Shown: positions 9,124-18,007, counted from the first letter of the stretch. The stretch: DNA of 64,000 nucleotides from JAVBMJ01 sp031551275 (GCA_031551275.1 JAVBNX010000002.1:1-64000); one strand, 5' to 3'. The notes: generated by a model not told the origin, from the sequence alone. Numbers and translations: made by a program.

Positions 9124-10597
9124 CGGCTAATCGTTTCTTTTCGGTATCCTCGATGTCCTTGTCCAGGGAGAGGCCCATGAAGATAAAGGCCATGCTCATA
9201 AAGACGATGAACCCGTTGGGGAACTGGCCCATGATCTCGTTGCCGTAGGAGGTAACCATGATCCCGAACACCCCCGCGATAAGGGCCCCCAGGACCCCCT
9301 TCAGCTCGGGATCGCGTATTCTAAAGGCGATGATCCATATCCCCCGGAAGATGATGTAGAACAGGATCCCCAAATAGATGCAAAGCCCCACGATCCCGGT
9401 CTCCACCCAGATCATCACGAACCATGAGTCGGTGGGGATCTGAGAGAGCGCAGCGTCGCGGGCGAAGGCTTTGGCCTTGCCCCCGCCCATGCCGATACCC
9501 GCCCCGAAGGGCAAATCGCGCATGATCTCCCTCAACCGGTCCTGGTTCTGCAACCTTACCTGGAACGAAGGGTCGTCGGGATTGAAGGCGCTCCTCATCC
9601 GCCGGATGTAGGAGTTGCCCTGCCCGTAGTTCGTGTAGTTGAGAAAGACGAACGCCGCGACCAGCCCCAACCCGAAGATCAAAATGGTCTTCCAGTTGCG
9701 CGAACAGAGCAGGAAGATCCCGTACCCGGCAAAGGGCACAGCAATCGAGCCGCGCGTTCCCGAGAGCAGCATGGCGTAGCCCGCCGCCAGGGAGACGGCC
9801 CAGAGGTAATACCTGTAATACCGGTTCTTGACGTAGAACGAGTAGATCGAGAAGACGACCATCGACATCCCCATCGTCGCCCCGAAGTTGGCCGCGTCGG
9901 TAAAGAACGAGAAGTAGCGTATCCCCGAGTAGATCAGGTGGGTACGTGCGCCACCCGTCACGAAAAGCCAGGTCATCTCGGCCGAGTCGAAGCCGTGGGT
10001 CTTCTGCCACCACGCCTTGGCGAAGGCCAGCAGGGTAAAGACCGACCAGACGGCCAGGAAGGCCTTCAGGTCCTTGAAGCGGTTGAACAGCAAGGGCGTG
10101 AGGATCGCCAATAGGAAGATGTAGATCGCGATGCTCCGGATACCCGTCGCCCAGGCCTGCGGCGTGGAGTCGGGATGGAAGTTCAGGAGTTCCAGCACGC
10201 AATAGCCGAGCCAGATCCCGGTTACCAACGTAAACCCGTTGCGCACACGGCTCCACTCCACCTTGGTATAGCACGACTGGATGATGATCCCCAGAAAGGT
10301 CAACCCGATCAAGGAGTCCATCACGATCCCCCCGGGAATGGAGGGGAAGTAGCGCGTGATACCCATGATGAAGTAGTTGACCGCGAAGACCGCCCACAGC
10401 CCCCAACGGGGCTGCGTGACGATGGCCGTGACGATGAACAACGCGGCGGGGAACAAAGCGATGATGATGGCGTACATCGTACCCATGCGCATCAGGGCCA
10501 TGTAGAACACCAACACGGCGCAAAACAGCCCTGCGAGCAACACCATCGGGAGCATCCACGACGGTGAGTCGGTCATGTATCGCTTTTTCTCCTGCAT
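9086..10597 (-). CDS. Wzy-type O-antigen/exopolysaccharide polymerase
   Basis: 503 residues with about 11-12 membrane helices and a large periplasmic loop ahead of the last helices (about residues 320-400, containing GNSYIRRMRSAF and GAGIGMGG), which is the O-antigen ligase/polymerase architecture. It would join flipped repeat units in the periplasm. An alternative start at 10576 (MTDSPSW) removes seven residues and is equally possible. Polymerase versus ligase cannot be settled from sequence, but the operon otherwise lacks a polymerase. Confidence 0.85.
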   Translation of the reverse strand: MQEKKRYMTDSPSWMLPMVLLAGLFCAVLVFYMALMRMGTMYAIIIALFPAALFIVTAIVTQPRWGLWAVFAVNYFIMGITRYFPSIPGGIVMDSLIGLTFLGIIIQSCYTKVEWSRVRNGFTLVTGIWLGYCVLELLNFHPDSTPQAWATGIRSIAIYIFLLAILTPLLFNRFKDLKAFLAVWSVFTLLAFAKAWWQKTHGFDSAEMTWLFVTGGARTHLIYSGIRYFSFFTDAANFGATMGMSMVVFSIYSFYVKNRYYRYYLWAVSLAAGYAMLLSGTRGSIAVPFAGYGIFLLCSRNWKTILIFGLGLVAAFVFLNYTNYGQGNSYIRRMRSAFNPDDPSFQVRLQNQDRLREIMRDLPFGAGIGMGGGKAKAFARDAALSQIPTDSWFVMIWVETGIVGLCIYLGILFYIIFRGIWIIAFRIRDPELKGVLGALIAGVFGIMVTSYGNEIMGQFPNGFIVFMSMAFIFMGLSLDKDIEDTEKKRLADEAARRPWRIIG

Positions 10598-10633
10598 AAC
10601 GATCGATCCGGTTTTCCGGCTCCCGGCCGGGGC

Positions 10634-12790
10634 TTACCTCGAGGAGGTAAGGCCCAACTGGAAGATACGGTAAACGAACTTGCGGCCGCGGGTGTAGGGT
10701 GGGAGCAGACCCGTGAAGTTCTCAACGGTCTCCCGGTTGGCCTGGGTCAGGTAGATGTAGAGGGGCACCTCGCCCGTCTGCACTTTCAGGCGCTCCAAAA
10801 GCATCTGGTCGGTGTCCTTCCACACCCTGTCGGCGCGTGCGGCCACCAGGTTGATCGAACCCTCCTCCAACAGCGCGGTCGGGATGCTGCTCTGCTTCAT
10901 GGGCGGGTGGTTGATGATGATCACATCCTCGCCCTGGTTCTCGTAGAGGTCGGAGACGCTCGAAGCCAACGCGTACTTCTTCGGGTCGGCATCCAGGTCG
11001 TTATCCCAGGCCAAAACCTTGACGTTCATGCCCAGCGAGGTCCAGTAGTCGTAGAGCTGCGTGGCCATGAAGTTCTTCCCGTCGCCATCCTCGGTACTGA
11101 TCAGGTTGATGATGTTGGTCTTTTTGGCGGGGTTGATGTTGTTCAGAAGCGACGAGCTCAAATAGTTGGTCGCTATGCGCATACACTCCTTCGCGTAGCC
11201 CCTGTACTTGAGCTTGCCCTGGTTGGGGAAGGCCCCGAGCACCCGCAAATTGGTCAGGCGCTCGGTACGCGACTTGTCCCGCAGGGTGTGGTCCAGGATC
11301 TCCAGGATCAGGAAGTACAACAGCACCAGGATCAAGCTGCCGAAGAAGGCCAGCGCGACGATCAGCTTGCGCGCGGTCGGGATGGCGTCCACCGGGTAGA
11401 CGGGCGGGTTCAACACCTTGAGGGTCGCACCGGTCATCTCCAGGTTGCGCAGACGCTGCATGGCCGAGTTGAGGTTGTGCAGGATGTTCAGGTAAGCCTC
11501 CTGGGTAAAGTTGATGTCGCGTTCGATCCGCTTGATGGTCGAACCGATCGGCGAGTAGTAGACGTACTGCTGGTTGAGCTCCTTGCGCCTCATGCGCATC
11601 ACCTCCATCTCGGCAGCCGCCTTGGTGTGGCGCAAAAGCTGGGTAAGCCACTCGACCACCATGTCGTCGGTCGAGATGCCCTCCTTGGTAAACTTCTGGG
11701 CCATGTAGGGCGCGGTAAAGGCCGCGAAGTCCGCCTCCGCCTTGTCCAGCTGGCTCTTGTAGTTGAGCAGCGTCTCCTGGTTCGAGTTGCTGATCAGCGT
11801 GTCGGAGTTGAACGACTCGATGCGCGTGATCTTGGTGGCCAGATCGGAAATATTATGCAACTGCTTGATAAAAAGGCCATTGTTGAGGATCTGCTTCGCC
11901 TTCTCGGAGATGTGTTTTTCCAGCTCCTCCAAAAGGGCGGCCGAACTTTCGTGGGCCAGCAGGATGTCCTCGTAACGGATCTCGAAGTCGCGGCCCAGAG
12001 CGGCGATGTGCTTGGTCTGCTCGTCGTAATTGATGATGTGCTTCGAGATGAAGTAGTTGGTCAGCGAGTCCTCGGCGTGGGTCAGCTTCGCCTTGGTCAG
12101 GGCCAGTTGCTCCTGGAAGTACTTGATCACGTTGTTGGTCTGCCCGAAGCGGAGTTGCAGGTACTGGTCGACGAACTCCTCGTTGAGGATGACCAGCGTG
12201 TTGTAGGCGATGCCCGGGTCGTTGGCCTCGTAGGAGATATCGAGCATGTCACTGTTCGACAAACGCCTGACCACCACCTTGCTCAAAGCCTCGAAGCTGT
12301 AATGGGGGTGGTGCCAGTTGAAAAGGCCGTAGATGAAGTTGTTGGGGTCGGGACGCTCATAAGCCAGCAGGTTGTTGACCGTGTTCTCCTCCGAGGTCTT
12401 GTCGATGCGGGCCAGCACATCCTTGGGCGTGCGGTCCAGGATGGAGCGGTAGTGGGCGGCCGAGATGTAGTTGTTGTCGTTGTTCGGGTCGCCGTGGATC
12501 ATGTGCTGGGCGTAGAGCCTCAACGACACCCTTTTGAGGGTAACCCTCGAGCGGATGATGTTGATCAGGTTGTCCATCGCGTTGTTGACGGTGTTCCAGT
12601 CGATGTTCGCATCGCTTGATTCGATGCTGAAGCCCGAGGCGATACCGGTGTAGATCGTGGTGTTTACCTGGTAGGTACGCTGCATATTCCGCGTGGCGAT
12701 GATAGCCAGCAGGGTAACGATCAGCGGGATGAACAACAGCCACAACCTGATCCTGTAAATAACCCTTAAGATGTAAAGAAGTATATTCAT
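10634..12790 (-). CDS. Wzz/BY-kinase-like polysaccharide co-polymerase with degenerate kinase domain
   Basis: 718 residues. Membrane helix at about 17-31, long periplasmic region with coiled coils (about 220-450), proline-rich NPPVYPVD before a second helix (about 476-497), then a cytoplasmic domain from about 530. This is the layout of fused chain-length regulator/tyrosine kinases. The kinase part looks inactive: Walker A reads STEDGDGKN (565-573) with N in place of S/T, the A' region is VLAWDNDLD (592-600), and the Walker B region VIIINHPP (623-630) lacks Asp. There is no C-terminal tyrosine cluster. It probably regulates chain length or export without phosphorylating. Confidence 0.88.
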   Translation of the reverse strand: MNILLYILRVIYRIRLWLLFIPLIVTLLAIIATRNMQRTYQVNTTIYTGIASGFSIESSDANIDWNTVNNAMDNLINIIRSRVTLKRVSLRLYAQHMIHGDPNNDNNYISAAHYRSILDRTPKDVLARIDKTSEENTVNNLLAYERPDPNNFIYGLFNWHHPHYSFEALSKVVVRRLSNSDMLDISYEANDPGIAYNTLVILNEEFVDQYLQLRFGQTNNVIKYFQEQLALTKAKLTHAEDSLTNYFISKHIINYDEQTKHIAALGRDFEIRYEDILLAHESSAALLEELEKHISEKAKQILNNGLFIKQLHNISDLATKITRIESFNSDTLISNSNQETLLNYKSQLDKAEADFAAFTAPYMAQKFTKEGISTDDMVVEWLTQLLRHTKAAAEMEVMRMRRKELNQQYVYYSPIGSTIKRIERDINFTQEAYLNILHNLNSAMQRLRNLEMTGATLKVLNPPVYPVDAIPTARKLIVALAFFGSLILVLLYFLILEILDHTLRDKSRTERLTNLRVLGAFPNQGKLKYRGYAKECMRIATNYLSSSLLNNINPAKKTNIINLISTEDGDGKNFMATQLYDYWTSLGMNVKVLAWDNDLDADPKKYALASSVSDLYENQGEDVIIINHPPMKQSSIPTALLEEGSINLVAARADRVWKDTDQMLLERLKVQTGEVPLYIYLTQANRETVENFTGLLPPYTRGRKFVYRIFQLGLTSSR

Positions 12791-12827
12791 AGCGGGTGTT
12801 TTTCTGTGTGTTAGACTCCGGGGTGAG

Positions 12828-13823
12828 TTATTGTCGGTTGGTTATCTTCATGTTGGCCAGGATCTCGAGCTTGAGGATGGCGTTCATCAGCTGGGCTTTG
12901 GTCCCCTCGAAGTCGGCCACGGCGTTGGACTGGATGCTCTTCTGGCGCGAGAGCGACCCCGCGTCGAGACGGCCGTTCATAAAGTCGAGCTCGGCGACCA
13001 GGTACTGCGTGGTGGCCACGGTGGCCATCTCCGACTTGACCTTCAACGTGGCCAGCATCTGCGAGGCGGTGGTGTACCACTCCACGATGCGGAGCTTCTG
13101 CTCGTCGTACCACTTCTCGATCTCCATCTCGGTCTGCTGCATGCGGATCGTCTGGCGCTGGATGCGGTTGCGGCGGTCGAAGATATCGTCCAGCGGGATG
13201 GCAACCCCCGCGCCCACGTTCCAGTAGTGGGTCTGCTGGGTGGAGTAGATGCCGGTTACAGGGCTCGTGTAGTTGAAATTCCCGTTGTCCGCGTCGGCGT
13301 AGGCGTAATAACTGCCGTAAGTGTAGTTCCCGAATACGCGGAAATACTTCAGCCAGCTCCTGCGCTCGGTCCTCAGCGCGGAGACCTCCTCCTCGGTGCG
13401 CAGCGAGTAGAACTCCACGTTGGGGTTGTTGCGCGCGCTCTCGAACAGCACGTTCAGCGAGGGCAGCACCAGGTTGGTGTAGTCCACCTCCCAGAGGTTG
13501 GCCGCGCCCACGGGGATCTCCATCGACTTGTAGAGGTAACCCTCGATGTTCTGCGCGTCCTCCGAGACCCGGAAGCGGGCCACGTCGGTCGTCTGCCCGC
13601 CCGTTTGGGATGCCGCCTGGAGCGTGGTCTGGTAGTTGGGCTGGGCCGAGGGCACGTAGCTGGGCTGGTAAGTCGATTCGGGCGCCGCCTGGCTTGCCTG
13701 GCCGGAGGGTTGGCCTACCTGTTGGGGGGCTCCCTGGCCGCTCCTGTCGAGCCGGGTAATCTGCGCCCGGGCGGTCGTACAGGCCAAGGCCGCCAGCAGG
13801 ATCAGCGAAGTGAACTTATACAT
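12828..13823 (-). CDS. TolC-like outer-membrane protein, half length
   Basis: 331 residues with a signal peptide (MYKFTSLILLAALACTTARA) and a Q/S-rich linker (about 30-90). The coiled-coil C-terminal half (about 220-331) resembles one repeat of an outer-membrane efflux (TolC-family) protein. Canonical members are about 450 residues with two repeats, so this is short. The start at 13823 is chosen over an upstream ATG because it begins the signal peptide and avoids overlapping the sugar-transferase gene. Inside this operon it may help polysaccharide cross the outer membrane; no Wza-type export protein is seen nearby. Function is inference. Confidence 0.7.
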   Translation of the reverse strand: MYKFTSLILLAALACTTARAQITRLDRSGQGAPQQVGQPSGQASQAAPESTYQPSYVPSAQPNYQTTLQAASQTGGQTTDVARFRVSEDAQNIEGYLYKSMEIPVGAANLWEVDYTNLVLPSLNVLFESARNNPNVEFYSLRTEEEVSALRTERRSWLKYFRVFGNYTYGSYYAYADADNGNFNYTSPVTGIYSTQQTHYWNVGAGVAIPLDDIFDRRNRIQRQTIRMQQTEMEIEKWYDEQKLRIVEWYTTASQMLATLKVKSEMATVATTQYLVAELDFMNGRLDAGSLSRQKSIQSNAVADFEGTKAQLMNAILKLEILANMKITNRQ

Positions 13824-13845
13824 AGGGATTATTTTAGTGAGCGCT

Positions 13846-15024
13846 TTACACATTTTCTTTCTGGATGAATGAGGTGAAGGTTCTCAGCAATATCTTCATG
13901 TCCATGCCGAAGGTGTAGTTCTTCGCATAGATATTGTCCAACTGTTTGCGCTCCTCGGCGGACATCTTGCCCGCGTCGCCGCGCTTTTCAACCTGCCACA
14001 GCCCGGTCAGGCCGGCGGGGGCCATGAAACGGTCGATGTACTCGTCGCCCGTGAGCAACTCGGCCTCGTACAAGGGCAAAGGACGGTTGCCGATTACCGA
14101 CATATCGCCCTTGAGGATGTTGAACAGCTGGGGCAGCTCGTCGATGCTGTACTTGCGGATGATCCGCCCCACCCGGGTAATCCTCGGGTCGTTCTCCAGC
14201 TTGACGAAGCTGTTCTCCTGCTTCTGGCGCTGGTTTTTGGCGAAGGATTCGGTGTCGACGAAGAAGTCGTCGGAGATCAGCACGTCGTCGCCGATCATTT
14301 CGGGCAACGCGTCGGCTTTTACCTCCTGCTCCTCGACCCGATCCTCGCTGCCGGCGTACTGGTTGAGGGCCTGGAACTCCTTGAGGCGCTTGTCGGCGTC
14401 GGTGTACATGGAGCGGAACTTCAGAAAGTCGAAGATCCGGTAGTTGGTCCCCACGCGCTTGGAGCGGTAGATGGCCGGGCCGGGATTCTCGATCTTGATG
14501 GCCAATACGGTCAGGATCATCAGCGGCGAAAGCACGATGATCGCCCCCAGCGAGGCGGCGATATCGAACGAGCGCTTCCAGAGCGGGATCCGCGTGCGGC
14601 GCATCTCCCTCTTCAGGGAGACCGCGTGGGCCTTGCGCTTGGCGCCCTTCTCGAGCGAGGTGTCCACCAACTCCATGAAGCCCAGTATCTGATCGAAGCC
14701 CTCCTGGCTGACCTGCGGCGAGACGATGTTGTGGACCCCGCCCTTGAGGTAGGCCACCGACTCCTCTTTTTCGAGGGGCGGACTGATAAGGATTATATAC
14801 AAAGAGGGCGATGCCTTACGCAACGCCTTGATCGTGGAGATGTCTTGTTTGAATCCCGTCCGTTCCAGCAGGATGACCGGGGTTTGAAGGTCGATCGACC
14901 GGGAGAGTTTGACCACGGCGTCGGAGGAGTCGGGGGCGGCATCGAACAAATCGTTGCGTGCAAGTTCCCGGAATCGGGACAACTGGGCCTGGTCGACGCC
15001 TATGTAGAGAAACCTACGCTCCAC
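13846..15024 (-). CDS. Undecaprenyl-phosphate sugar phosphotransferase with receiver-like N-terminus
   Basis: 392 residues. Residues about 150-392 form a bacterial sugar transferase domain (initiating phosphoglycosyl transferase): WKRSFDIAASLGA, one membrane segment (about 158-178), FLKFRSM and SIDELPQL with the Asp-Glu catalytic pair D295/E296. It has the single-segment, PglC-like core rather than the usual five-helix form. Residues 1-120 follow a receiver-like beta/alpha pattern, but the phospho-Asp site reads VILLER, so it should not be phosphorylated. An acidic insertion lies at 222-275. The start is GTG, sharing one base with the TAG of the receiver gene upstream. Confidence 0.85.
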   Translation of the reverse strand: MERRFLYIGVDQAQLSRFRELARNDLFDAAPDSSDAVVKLSRSIDLQTPVILLERTGFKQDISTIKALRKASPSLYIILISPPLEKEESVAYLKGGVHNIVSPQVSQEGFDQILGFMELVDTSLEKGAKRKAHAVSLKREMRRTRIPLWKRSFDIAASLGAIIVLSPLMILTVLAIKIENPGPAIYRSKRVGTNYRIFDFLKFRSMYTDADKRLKEFQALNQYAGSEDRVEEQEVKADALPEMIGDDVLISDDFFVDTESFAKNQRQKQENSFVKLENDPRITRVGRIIRKYSIDELPQLFNILKGDMSVIGNRPLPLYEAELLTGDEYIDRFMAPAGLTGLWQVEKRGDAGKMSAEERKQLDNIYAKNYTFGMDMKILLRTFTSFIQKENV

Positions 15025-15386
15025 TAAATGATCTTTTTAACCCTCACTTTAAGCTCCATCGGGCTGAAGGGTTTGACGATGTAGTCGTTAGCGCCTTCGT
15101 TGAGCAGCCTGATCCTCTCGCTGGTGCTCTCCTCGCTGGAAAGAATGATGACTTTTATATCCTTGAACGGTTCGTTGCTCTTCAGGTATTTCAGAAAAAC
15201 GTCGCCCGTCATCTCGGGCATACGGATATCGGAGATGATCAGATCGGGGATATTACCCTGCTGCAACCAGGCGATACCCTTGATGGGATTCTCAAACCAG
15301 ACTATATCGTATTCATCTGATAGATAAACCGATATGATTTTGGCAATGGTCTCCTTGTCGTCCAGTATGAGTATTCGTTTTTTCAT
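15024..15386 (-). CDS. Stand-alone response-regulator receiver protein
   Basis: 120 residues, a single CheY-like receiver domain with all functional residues: D9/D10, phospho-acceptor D53 (ISDIRMP), S83 and K105 (VKPF). There is no output domain. It is the first gene of the exopolysaccharide operon and its stop overlaps the start of the sugar transferase by one nucleotide, which suggests the two proteins work together. The start at 15386 is chosen over 15404 because it aligns with the family and sits about 27 nt downstream of the promoter start region. Confidence 0.92.
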   Translation of the reverse strand: MKKRILILDDKETIAKIISVYLSDEYDIVWFENPIKGIAWLQQGNIPDLIISDIRMPEMTGDVFLKYLKSNEPFKDIKVIILSSEESTSERIRLLNEGANDYIVKPFSPMELKVRVKKII

Positions 15387-15419
15387 AATCACGCAATTAT
15401 CCATGATCTATATTATTTG

Positions 15420-15427
15420 CAAAGATA
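15420..15427 (-). promoter_or_regulatory. Exopolysaccharide operon promoter, -7 box (TATCTTTG)
   Basis: TATCTTTG matches the Bacteroidota -7 consensus exactly. The predicted transcript start is at about 15413-15415, giving a leader of about 28 nt to the receiver gene. A second match, TAACTTTG at 15462-15469 on the same strand, could be an alternative. No clear TTTG -33 element was seen. Confidence 0.65.
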
Positions 15428-15556
15428 CCCCCATTAAATAGACGCCACAGCCACATTCGACCAAAGTTATCCTCATTTTACTAACAATCCCGGAACCCTG
15501 ACTTAACCCCGCACCTGCCTGGCGGAAAGTTTGCTATCTTTGGCTTCGCCGAAGAA

Positions 15557-15620
15557 AGGATGCGCCTCGGCAATCTTTTCAAGCAAGCTTGAAGATTGCG
15601 CTCAGCTTTCACTATCTTTG
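15557..15620 (+). promoter_or_regulatory. Hairpin-containing promoter element, copy 1 (GH2 gene)
   Basis: The element reads AGGATGCGCCTCGGCAAT, then a palindrome (15571-15598, TTCAAGC-AA-GCTTGAA at its core), then ATTGCGCT and GCTTTCACTATCTTTG. The last eight bases (15613-15620) are a -7 box, and TTG at 15589-15591 is a possible -33 element 21 nt upstream. The box ends only 4 nt before the ATG at 15625, so the transcript would be leaderless. An extra TATCTTTG lies at 15535-15542. A second copy of the element occurs at 33942-34000. Confidence 0.7.
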
Positions 15621-15624
15621 TCCC

Positions 15625-17994
15625 ATGAAACGACTTTTGCTGGTGTTTGCCGTCCTGCTGGCAGGTCTTCCCGCCTCGGGCCAGCTCCCCGAGCGCACCA
15701 CCACGCTGGAAAAAGGCTGGCGGTTCGCCTTGGGCGACGACCCCGCCTACGCGATCCCCTCGTTCGACGATTCGGGATGGAGAGCCGTTACCCTGCCCCA
15801 CGACTGGGCCATATCCGATATAAAACCCGAAGGGACGGGCTGGTACCGCATCCGCCTCGACCTGGGCGACGCCTTCAGGGAGAAGCTGATCAGCCTGGAA
15901 TTCGAGGGGGCGATGTCCAACGCCCAGGTCTTTGTCAACGGCCGCCTCGTCGCCGAGCACCCCTACGGCTACACCTCGTTCGAGGCCGACCTCACCTCAG
16001 CGGTCAAACACGACGGCAACGACGTGGTCGCCGTCAGGCTCCACAACCCCGCCGAGTCGTCGCGCTGGTACACCGGGGCCGGACTCTACCGTAAGGTCAA
16101 CATCACGGTAAGGGACAAGACCTCCATCCCCGACTACGGCGTCTTTGTCTCGACGCTGGAAGCCTCGCCCGAAAAGGCCGTGCTCAGCGTCTCCACGACG
16201 GTCAACAACAAGACCTTCGATTTGCTGGAAGCCACCGTGCGCACCACCGTCACCGGGCTGTACGACAAGGTCGCCGCCACCGCGATCCACCCGCTGGAGA
16301 TCGGCCCCGCGCAGGATAACACATTGATACAGAGCCTGACCGTCAGCGAGCCCCTGCTCTGGGGCCCCTCCACGCCCATCCTCTACACGGCCGTCTCGGA
16401 GCTCTACCTCGGCGAGCGGCTGATCGACACCTACACCACCACGTTCGGCATCCGCACCGTCGAACTCGACCCCTCGCGCGGGGTGCTTGTCAACGGGGTG
16501 CACATCCCCCTGAAGGGCGTATGCCTCCACCACGACCTGGGCCCGTTGGGGGCGGCGGTCAACCGCAGCGCGACCGTAAGGCAGTTGGAGATCATGCGCG
16601 AGATGGGGGCCAACGCCGTCCGGACCTCCCACAACCCGCCCTCGAAGGAGTTTTTGGAGGTGTGCGACAGCATGGGGATGCTGGTAATCGAGGAGTGCTT
16701 CGACGAGTGGCGCACGCCCAAGACCCCCAACGGCTACGCGCGCCACTTCGACACCTGGGGCGAGCTGGACCTGGTCTCGATGATCCGGCGCGACAGGAAC
16801 CACCCCTGCATCATCGCGTGGAGCATCGGCAACGAGATCCCCGACATGACCGCCCCCCACGGCGCGGTAATCTCCCGCTTTTTGTCAGCCGCCTGCCGCC
16901 GGGAGGACCCCTTGCGTCCCGTTACCGCGGGCCTCGACCGTCCCCTGGAAGCGATCAAAGCGGGATCGGTCAACCCGCTGGACATCATCGGCTTGAACTA
17001 CAAGCCCCATTTGTATAAGCAGATCCGTGAGCAATTCCCCGACAAGACCGTCCTGGGCAGCGAGACCGCCTCGACGGTCAGTTCGCGGGGCGTCTACTAC
17101 CAGCCCCGGACCGTGACCAAAGAGCCCTCCCACCCCGACAACCAGTGCAGCTCCTACGACGTGGAGTGCATGCCCTGGTCGAACCTGCCCGACGAGGATT
17201 TGGCCGCCGCGGCAGACCTCGATTTTCTGGCGGGCGAGATGGTCTGGACGGGCTTCGACTACATCGGCGAGCCCTCGCCCTACATGGCCCCCGGCTCCCC
17301 GTCGCGCAGCTCCTACTTCGGGATCGTGGACCTCGCGGGGATGAAAAAAGACCGGTTCTACCTCTACCAGAGCGTGTGGACGGATAAGCCCGTGCTCCGC
17401 CTGATGCCACACTGGAACTGGGAGAGCGGCCAGACCGTCGCCGTGCAGTGCTACACCAACTACCCGGAGGTGGAATTAAGAGTCAACGGCCGTTCGATGG
17501 GGCGCCGCAAGCTGGGTCAAACCCCCGAAGAGCGTTTCCGGCTGGTCTGGGACAGCATCGTCTACCGCCCCGGCAAGATCGAGGCCGTCGCCTACGATAA
17601 AAACGGCAAAAAGGTTGCCCAAACCGCCGTTAAAACCGCAGGCAAGCCCGCGCGCATCCGGCTAATCCCCGAGCCCAAACACCCGAGGGCCGACGGCAGG
17701 GACCTGGCCTGGGTGGAGGTGGTGGTTACCGACGGCAGCGGGACTCCCGTGCCGTTTGCAGCGAATGAATTGACTTTCAAGGTAACGGGCGGCGAACTGG
17801 TCGCGCTTTGCAACGGCGATTCCACCTGCCCGTACAGCTTCACGGGGACGGTCATGCCCGCCTTTTCGGGGCGCTGTATGGCGATCGTCAAAGCTAATGA
17901 TTACGCACGGCCCGACATTACCCTAAGCGTGAAAAGCCCCGGCCTGAAAGAAGGGAAGGCGGTCATCCACAAATTGAAACCGCTTTTGCGGTAG
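15625..17994 (+). CDS. Family 2 glycoside hydrolase (beta-galactosidase-like)
   Basis: 789 residues with a signal peptide (MKRLLLVFAVLLAGLPASGQ), so periplasmic or exported. Order: jelly-roll sugar-binding domain (about 30-190), immunoglobulin-like domain (about 190-290), TIM barrel (about 290-590) with the acid/base in GNE (E404) and probable nucleophile in LGSE (E480), then C-terminal beta-domains including an invasin-like domain (about 680-770). GH2 enzymes retain configuration and release beta-galactose, beta-glucuronate or beta-mannose. The exact substrate is not decided by these motifs. It is monocistronic, convergent with the altronate dehydratase gene. Confidence 0.93.
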   Translation: MKRLLLVFAVLLAGLPASGQLPERTTTLEKGWRFALGDDPAYAIPSFDDSGWRAVTLPHDWAISDIKPEGTGWYRIRLDLGDAFREKLISLEFEGAMSNAQVFVNGRLVAEHPYGYTSFEADLTSAVKHDGNDVVAVRLHNPAESSRWYTGAGLYRKVNITVRDKTSIPDYGVFVSTLEASPEKAVLSVSTTVNNKTFDLLEATVRTTVTGLYDKVAATAIHPLEIGPAQDNTLIQSLTVSEPLLWGPSTPILYTAVSELYLGERLIDTYTTTFGIRTVELDPSRGVLVNGVHIPLKGVCLHHDLGPLGAAVNRSATVRQLEIMREMGANAVRTSHNPPSKEFLEVCDSMGMLVIEECFDEWRTPKTPNGYARHFDTWGELDLVSMIRRDRNHPCIIAWSIGNEIPDMTAPHGAVISRFLSAACRREDPLRPVTAGLDRPLEAIKAGSVNPLDIIGLNYKPHLYKQIREQFPDKTVLGSETASTVSSRGVYYQPRTVTKEPSHPDNQCSSYDVECMPWSNLPDEDLAAAADLDFLAGEMVWTGFDYIGEPSPYMAPGSPSRSSYFGIVDLAGMKKDRFYLYQSVWTDKPVLRLMPHWNWESGQTVAVQCYTNYPEVELRVNGRSMGRRKLGQTPEERFRLVWDSIVYRPGKIEAVAYDKNGKKVAQTAVKTAGKPARIRLIPEPKHPRADGRDLAWVEVVVTDGSGTPVPFAANELTFKVTGGELVALCNGDSTCPYSFTGTVMPAFSGRCMAIVKANDYARPDITLSVKSPGLKEGKAVIHKLKPLLR

Positions 17995-18007
17995 GGCTTT
18001 GTATTGC

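Noticed and set aside
10907..12619. A 570-codon plus-strand frame opposite the co-polymerase gene
   Set aside because: Shadow of the Wzz-like gene, rich in V, G, D, Q and R with no recognisable domain or promoter.
15534..15620. A 9-bp direct repeat CTATCTTTG at 15534-15542 and 15612-15620, which looks like a target-site duplication around a small insertion
   Set aside because: The related element at 33942-34000 has the promoter box at only one end, and CTATCTTTG is simply a -7 box, so a chance or functional repeat is the simpler explanation.
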